A stretch of DNA of 9,116 nt, from assembly GCA_949286815.1 (NCBI GenBank), contig CASEEB010000215.1:1-9116 (forward strand). The letters are read 5' to 3'. The notes beneath the pieces were generated by a model. It saw nothing but the letters and a program-made list of their open reading frames with translations, was not told where the DNA came from and ran no database searches. This document shows, one piece after another, positions 5,365 to 9,116 of the stretch. Within the stretch, counting starts at the first letter, position 1; each line of letters opens with the position of its first letter. The stretch is from an uncultured Eubacteriales bacterium (GTDB lineage Bacteria > Bacillota > Clostridia > Oscillospirales > CAG-272). The translations under genes were made by a program, and so were the position numbers.

Positions 5365-7301
5365 GCAGAATGAAAAAGCTTTCGGTTATCACACCGAAAG
5401 ACAGTGTCGACGAAATGATCAAGCGTCTGATAAAGCTGCGGTGCGTCGATGTTAGAAATACGGAGTCAGACGAGTGCGGGTACCTGCTTGAAAAAATGAA
5501 TTATGATATTCAGCGCGCAGACGCCGAAAAAAGGCTGGCGGAAATCGCGCGCGTCCTGCCGGTTCTCACAAAGTATTCAAGCCGCATGTCAAAGCTTGGC
5601 GACGGCAGAGTTAAAATCGACAGAGAAGAATTTGTGTCTGACGGAAGCTTCGGGCAGACCTGGGAAAAGATTGACGCAGCGGACTCGGATATAAAAAGAA
5701 TAAACGAATGTAAAAATCGGATAAGCGGGGACGAAAAGCTTATAATGTCCCTGATTCCGTGGATTGATTACGGAGTATCGCTGAGGTTGTGTAATACAGA
5801 CAGGACTGACCTGATTATCGGCAGTATGCCGGCGGGAACCGAGCAATCCGATATAGACGAGGCATTGGGAGAGCTGTATGCGTCGGTGGATATTGTCAGC
5901 AGAGATAAAAACGCGGTTTATATTTCTCTTATATCCCTGAAGCCGGATACCGATGAGGCGGTAAAAAAGCTTTCATCGCTCGGATTTATCAGAATAAGTT
6001 TTCCGGGAGTCGAAAAGACCCCCAAAAAAGCAATCGCTTTGCTGAATGAAGAAGTTGCACAGTTAAATTCCGAAATTGAAAATCTGACTGAAGATTTGTG
6101 TTCGCTGTCGGAATATCTGTCTGACATCGAGGTATTGTATGATATAGAAAACACTTCACTGACCGAAATAATCAACAAGCAGAAAATGGCGGTCACCGAG
6201 GACTGCGCGGTACTTGTGGGGTGGGTACCGGAGATGAGAGTCGAAAAGCTTTCGGCAGAGCTTGATAAGCTCTGCTGCGCTTATGAGACGGAGGATCCTT
6301 CCGGGACCGAGACGCCTCCCGTTCTACTTGATAACAATAAGTTTTCGGAAAATTTTGAATGGGTTGTGGGGATGTATTCTTATCCGAAATACGGAAGCTT
6401 CGATCCGACGCTCATAATGAGTATATTCTATTTTTTCATATTCGGACTGATGTTTGCCGATGTGGGATACGGGCTTGTACTTACGGTTTGCGGATTTGCC
6501 CTTCCGGCACTCATGGGAATGAGCGAGAAAACCAAAAGGTCTTTTAACATGTTTGGCTATTGCGGCATTTCGAGTATGATAATGGGCGTGATATTCGGCG
6601 GATGGTTCGGAGACCTCCCTTACGCGATCATGCAAAATATGGCGGGAATTGAAAACGCGAAGGAAATTTATCCGTTTTTCAACGGGCTTTGGTTCAATCC
6701 GATGGATAACCCCATGACTTTTCTTGTGGTCGCGCTGGCGGTCGGAGGTATACATCTGATAGCCGGAATGGCTATTAAATTTTATATTCTGTGTAAGGAA
6801 GGAAAGGTATTCGACGCGATTTTTGACATCGGCTCATGGTGGGTGATATTTGCCGGAATAGGCGTGCTGTTTGTCTTCGGCGCGTTGCCCGGTTGGATAA
6901 CTGTGGGCGTCGGAGTCGCTATGATTGTATTTACTCACGGAAGGCATGAAAAAAATATTGTCGTCAAATTGTTAAAAGGAATTCTGGGGCTTTATGATAT
7001 TACGAGTTACGCGTCCGACCTGCTCTCATATTCGAGGATTCTTGCCCTGGGACTTGCTTCCGCGGTTGTCGGACAGGTTATTAACCTGATTGGGACGATG
7101 AGCGGCGCTACCGTCGGCGGATTTGTGGCGTTGATATTTGCCATGGTGTTGGGACATACTCTGAATCTGGCGATAAACATTCTCGGTTCGTTTGTTCATA
7201 CAAGCCGATTGCAGTATCTGGAATTTTTCAACAAGTTCTATGAAGACGGCGGAGAACCTTTTGAAGCGGTCGAGCCAAGTGAAAAATATACTATAGATTA
7301 A
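5355..7301 (+). CDS. ntpI: V/A-type ATPase subunit I (subunit a)
   Basis: The 648-residue subunit carries the stator half-channels through which ions reach the rotor ring. Residues 1 to about 340 are the cytoplasmic arm that holds the peripheral stalks. Residues about 350-620 are the membrane part, with hydrophobic helices near 352-383, 400-418, 455-478, 491-526, 567-580 and 586-612. Family signatures include YSYPKYGSFDPT (341-352), FGLMFADVGYG (363-373) and the ion-channel helix SYSRILALGLA (558-568) with its essential Arg561. The C-terminal TSRLQYLEFFNKFYEDGGEPF (616-636) holds the second conserved Arg618. Length is normal. The gene overlaps the stalk subunit by ten bases and has GGAGG (5339-5343) as its ribosome site. 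The window gives no sign of frameshift or truncation. Confidence 0.96.
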   Translation: MSISRMKKLSVITPKDSVDEMIKRLIKLRCVDVRNTESDECGYLLEKMNYDIQRADAEKRLAEIARVLPVLTKYSSRMSKLGDGRVKIDREEFVSDGSFGQTWEKIDAADSDIKRINECKNRISGDEKLIMSLIPWIDYGVSLRLCNTDRTDLIIGSMPAGTEQSDIDEALGELYASVDIVSRDKNAVYISLISLKPDTDEAVKKLSSLGFIRISFPGVEKTPKKAIALLNEEVAQLNSEIENLTEDLCSLSEYLSDIEVLYDIENTSLTEIINKQKMAVTEDCAVLVGWVPEMRVEKLSAELDKLCCAYETEDPSGTETPPVLLDNNKFSENFEWVVGMYSYPKYGSFDPTLIMSIFYFFIFGLMFADVGYGLVLTVCGFALPALMGMSEKTKRSFNMFGYCGISSMIMGVIFGGWFGDLPYAIMQNMAGIENAKEIYPFFNGLWFNPMDNPMTFLVVALAVGGIHLIAGMAIKFYILCKEGKVFDAIFDIGSWWVIFAGIGVLFVFGALPGWITVGVGVAMIVFTHGRHEKNIVVKLLKGILGLYDITSYASDLLSYSRILALGLASAVVGQVINLIGTMSGATVGGFVALIFAMVLGHTLNLAINILGSFVHTSRLQYLEFFNKFYEDGGEPFEAVEPSEKYTID

Positions 7302-7325
7302 AAAATCAACAATAAATTAAATTTC

Positions 7326-7331
7326 AAGGAG
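7326..7331 (+). promoter_or_regulatory. Ribosome binding site that fixes the start of subunit K
   Basis: AAGGAG (7326-7331) is eight bases before the ATG at 7340. The in-frame TTG at 7334 would be only two bases away from it, too close to be used, so the protein starts MEFLEIL. Confidence 0.85.
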
Positions 7332-7339
7332 ATTTGAAA

Positions 7340-7840
7340 ATGGAGTTTTTAGAAATTTTAGAGCAGATTTTTTCGGGACAAAATCTTGCGATTCTCGGCG
7401 CGGGACTTGCGGCTGCCCTTTCCGGGATGGGAAGCGCGAAAGGCGTCGGAATAGTCGGTGAGGCTGCAAGCGGACTTGTCAGCGAAGATCCGAGACTGTT
7501 CGGTAAATCATTGGCTTTGCAGGCTCTCCCTATGACTCAGGGTGTTTACGGTCTTGTTGCGGCGTTTCTCATAATATTCAAAATCGGGCTTTTCGGCGAG
7601 CCGGTAGAGCTTACGACCGCGCAGGGAGCATATTTCCTTATGGCGGCGCTTCCTTATGCTCTTGTGGGATATTCGTCGGCAATCAAGCAGGGCAGAGTGT
7701 CGGCTGCGGGTGTAAATCTGCTTGCGAAACGCCCCGACCAACTCGGAAAAGCCATTACCTCTGCCGCTCTTGTTGAAACCTATGCGATTTTTGCGCTGAT
7801 TATCACACTTATTATCGTATCTATTTGTCCTTTCGCCTGA
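7340..7840 (+). CDS. ntpK: V/A-type ATPase subunit K (c ring proteolipid), Na+ type
   Basis: The 166-residue rotor subunit has four membrane helices in two hairpins (about 16-34, 52-84, 94-118 and 133-164), the doubled form usual for V-type rings. The first hairpin has LPMTQGVYG (63-71) with no carboxylate. The second has VETYAIF (145-151) with the ion-carrying Glu146. By comparison with Enterococcus hirae NtpK (Leu61, Thr64, Gln65, Gln110, Glu139, with Tyr68 alongside), this protein has Leu63, Thr66, Gln67, Gln117, Glu146 and Tyr70, a constant offset within each half. The complete set predicts Na+ binding and Na+ transport. It follows subunit I by 38 bases and precedes subunit E by 42 bases, with no terminator, as part of the operon. 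Confidence 0.96.
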   Translation: MEFLEILEQIFSGQNLAILGAGLAAALSGMGSAKGVGIVGEAASGLVSEDPRLFGKSLALQALPMTQGVYGLVAAFLIIFKIGLFGEPVELTTAQGAYFLMAALPYALVGYSSAIKQGRVSAAGVNLLAKRPDQLGKAITSAALVETYAIFALIITLIIVSICPFA

Positions 7841-7882
7841 TTCCCGGACGAGTTGTTTTGATCCGCAGAAAGGGGCGAGAAA

Positions 7883-8818
7883 ATGGTCAGACTTGAAAAA
7901 ATAACACAGAAGATAATAGACGACGCAAATGAAAAAGCGCGCTTGATAATAGAAGAAGCGCAGGAAAAATGCGACGCGATAAACCTTGAGTGCGAGCAGA
8001 AGATGTCCGCTATACAGGACAGTATGTATACCGACGCGCTGAGCAAAGGCGAACACATAAAGTCGAAATCGATGTCCGAGGTCGCCATGAACAAGCGGGA
8101 TATCATGCTGTCGATGAAAAACCGCCTTGTGGATGAAGTGTTTTTAAGCGCGATAAAGGAAATTGTCGAGCTTGACGCCGAAAGATACCGCGAGCTTATG
8201 ACGCAGCTGCTTTGCCGTGTTTTAAGTGAACAGATTGAGTCGGAAAAGGACAGTATGCGCCTTTACGGTGAAAATATTTCCCCTGACAAATACGAGGTCA
8301 TAATGAACAAGCGGGACAAGGAAGCACACGGTCAGTATATAGTCGCCGGGGTCCGGCGCGCGACGGTAGGCAAAATAGGCGGTTATATTCTCGATAAAGT
8401 ATTGCTTTCAAACAATACGGCGGATATTGAGGGCGGTATAATTCTCAAATGCGGGGATATAGAAATCAACGCGTCGCTTGAGTCTATCGCGAGTGAGCTG
8501 CGCGGTGAACTTGAGGGCGAGGTAATGGAAACGCTGTTTCCTCTGTCCGACGATTCCGCTGAGGATAAATTATCCGAGGAAGAACTTTCCGGAGAAGAAC
8601 TTTCCGAGGGCGAGTCTACAGATGGCGAGTTTGCGGAGGACGAGTTTAACGGGGGTGAGGATGAGTATACTGAGGATGAAGATGAGTACGCTGATTCGGA
8701 CCCGGAGGATGTGTCTGAGCAATTTGAGGATTCGGAATATCAGGAATACGAACCCGAAGAAGAATCAGAGGAATCTTTGGACGGCGACGGTTTTGATACA
8801 AAAGACAGCTCTGACTGA
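7883..8818 (+). CDS. ntpE: V/A-type ATPase subunit E with long acidic C-terminal tail
   Basis: Subunit E pairs with the G/H-like subunit to form the peripheral stalk and its C-terminal domain grips the catalytic head. Residues 1 to about 75 are a coiled coil starting IDDANEKARLIIEEAQEK (12-29). Residues about 80-219 form the globular domain, with the family ending GGIILKCGDIEINASLES (184-201) and METLF (215-219), where such proteins normally stop near 190-220 residues. Here 91 more residues follow (221-311), rich in Glu, Asp, Ser and Gly, with 44 acidic residues and only two Lys. Near 231-244 they repeat a five-residue SEEEL/SGEEL unit. The tail is in frame, lacks stops and is not membrane-like. 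The ribosome site AAAGGGG (7869-7875) is seven bases before the ATG. The next gene, C, begins 147 bases later, a larger gap than elsewhere in the operon. Confidence 0.93.
   Translation: MVRLEKITQKIIDDANEKARLIIEEAQEKCDAINLECEQKMSAIQDSMYTDALSKGEHIKSKSMSEVAMNKRDIMLSMKNRLVDEVFLSAIKEIVELDAERYRELMTQLLCRVLSEQIESEKDSMRLYGENISPDKYEVIMNKRDKEAHGQYIVAGVRRATVGKIGGYILDKVLLSNNTADIEGGIILKCGDIEINASLESIASELRGELEGEVMETLFPLSDDSAEDKLSEEELSGEELSEGESTDGEFAEDEFNGGEDEYTEDEDEYADSDPEDVSEQFEDSEYQEYEPEEESEESLDGDGFDTKDSSD
8579..8606 (+). repeat. Short tandem repeat inside the acidic tail
   Basis: A 13-base sequence, GAAGAACTTTCCG, occurs at 8579-8591 and again at 8594-8606, a period of 15 bases. It encodes repeated EEL-S units. 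This suggests the tail grew at least partly by slippage or unit duplication. Confidence 0.75.
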
Positions 8819-8836
8819 CGCGCGTTTTTAAGTGAC

Positions 8837-8869
8837 AAGGGCGTATTATCACAAAAAAGTACGCTTTTT
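8837..8869 (+). terminator. Terminator-like hairpin between subunits E and C
   Basis: GCGTA (8841-8845) pairs with TACGC (8860-8864), extended by AAGG/TTTT pairs and wobbles (8837-8840 with 8865-8868), and is followed by TTTTT (8865-8869). The loop is 14 bases. It begins 18 bases after the subunit E stop and lies 97 bases before the C start, inside the operon. It could cause partial termination, or be a processing or stability element. The five-pair core stem makes it moderate at best. Confidence 0.4.
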
Positions 8870-8965
8870 AAGGTTTTGATATGTCGCGTTATTTTGAATT
8901 TGCATGTGCAGATATAAGCAAACGGGTTTGCCGAGAAGATTTTGGATTGAAAGGCTGTCAAAGCT

Positions 8966-9116
8966 ATGGCTTATAAAATTAATACAACCGAATATATGTA
9001 CTGTTCGTCGCGGATAAGGGCGCTGGAAAATCAGATTATGGGCAAGGACTTTATATCGTCTCTTGTCGAAACCGCCTCTTATGAGGAAGTGCTTAATCGG
9101 ATTTCCGAGAAAACCG
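8966..9116 (+). CDS. ntpC: V/A-type ATPase subunit C, N-terminal part (runs off window)
   Basis: The first 50 codons of subunit C (d-type), the funnel-shaped protein that seats the central stalk on the rotor ring. The visible start MAYKINTTEYMYCSSRIRAL is the expected N-terminal pattern, with tyrosines followed by an S-x-R-I-R-A-L-E helix (15-21) seen in this family. Full proteins are about 330 residues, so the gene is cut by the window edge and not broken. GAAAGG (8949-8954) lies 11 bases before the ATG, a slightly long spacing. The gene follows E in the same order as in the Enterococcus hirae operon. Subunits F, A, B and D are expected next but lie outside the window. Confidence 0.88.
   Translation, partial: MAYKINTTEYMYCSSRIRALENQIMGKDFISSLVETASYEEVLNRISEKT

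Noticed and set aside
6324..6755. Long minus-strand frame of 143 codons opposite the subunit I gene
   Set aside because: It lies wholly within a conserved gene on the other strand, has no family features and no start context, so it is a shadow of that gene's codon use.
7334..7339. Upstream TTG start for subunit K
   Set aside because: It is only two bases from the ribosome site. The ATG at 7340 has ideal spacing.
7508..8056. Minus-strand frame of 182 codons spanning the K-E junction
   Set aside because: It lies opposite two confidently assigned ATPase genes and has no recognisable domain or ribosome site.
8622..8831. Plus-strand frame overlapping the acidic tail of subunit E
   Set aside because: It results from the repetitive GAG/GAT-rich sequence read out of frame as Arg-, Met- and Ile-rich residues. 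The main frame is continuous with the conserved E core.
1..9116. CRISPR array, insertion sequence, toxin-antitoxin pair or phage genes
   Set aside because: I found no regularly spaced direct repeats, transposase motifs, terminal inverted repeats with target duplications, or small gene pairs that would support any of these.

Overview
The window looks like chromosomal DNA from a low-GC Firmicute, most probably an anaerobic member of the Clostridia. The grounds are AT-rich spacers, strong AAGGAG-type ribosome binding sites, sigma-A-like promoters, and an rRNA operon next to a Na+-type V/A-ATPase operon of the Enterococcus hirae ntp kind. Genus cannot be read from the sequence. All recognisable genes are on the + strand.

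Layout. (1) Bases 1 to about 107 are the 3' end of a 23S rRNA gene. No 5S gene follows. A pyrimidine-rich tract leads to an intrinsic terminator at about 208-229. (2) An AT-rich spacer with two inverted repeats precedes a four-helix membrane protein with a CvpA-like N-terminal half and a soluble tail (479-1525). (3) A 531-base gap holds the clearest unexplained element. A near-consensus extended -10 promoter (1570-1597) and an intrinsic terminator (1908-1948) bracket about 345 bases that have no credible ORF but several nested complementary arms, so this is a candidate structured ncRNA or long regulatory leader. (4) A compact three-gene cluster (2057-4426) encodes a tandem double GNAT acetyltransferase, a PNP/UDP-family nucleoside phosphorylase and a single-domain GNAT, followed by a strong inverted repeat. 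(5) A gap of about 600 bases holds further hairpins and a good promoter (4900-4928). (6) A V/A-type ATPase operon starts at 5038 and runs off the right edge in the order G-like stalk subunit (ntpF-like), I (a), K (c), E, C. This matches the start of the ntpFIKEC order.

How the genes work together. I and K form the membrane ion channel and rotor, G/F and E form the peripheral stalk, and C links the rotor ring to the central stalk. The catalytic A and B and the D and F-type subunits should lie beyond base 9116. The K subunit keeps every side chain known to bind Na+ in E. hirae NtpK, so the enzyme is predicted to move Na+. The most unusual coding feature is an acidic, low-complexity tail of about 90 residues on subunit E.

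Most of the window is ordinary. I did not find a clear new defence or mobile system. The items most worth checking are the orphan RNA unit, the acidic E-subunit tail, the absent 5S gene and a possible attenuator between E and C.
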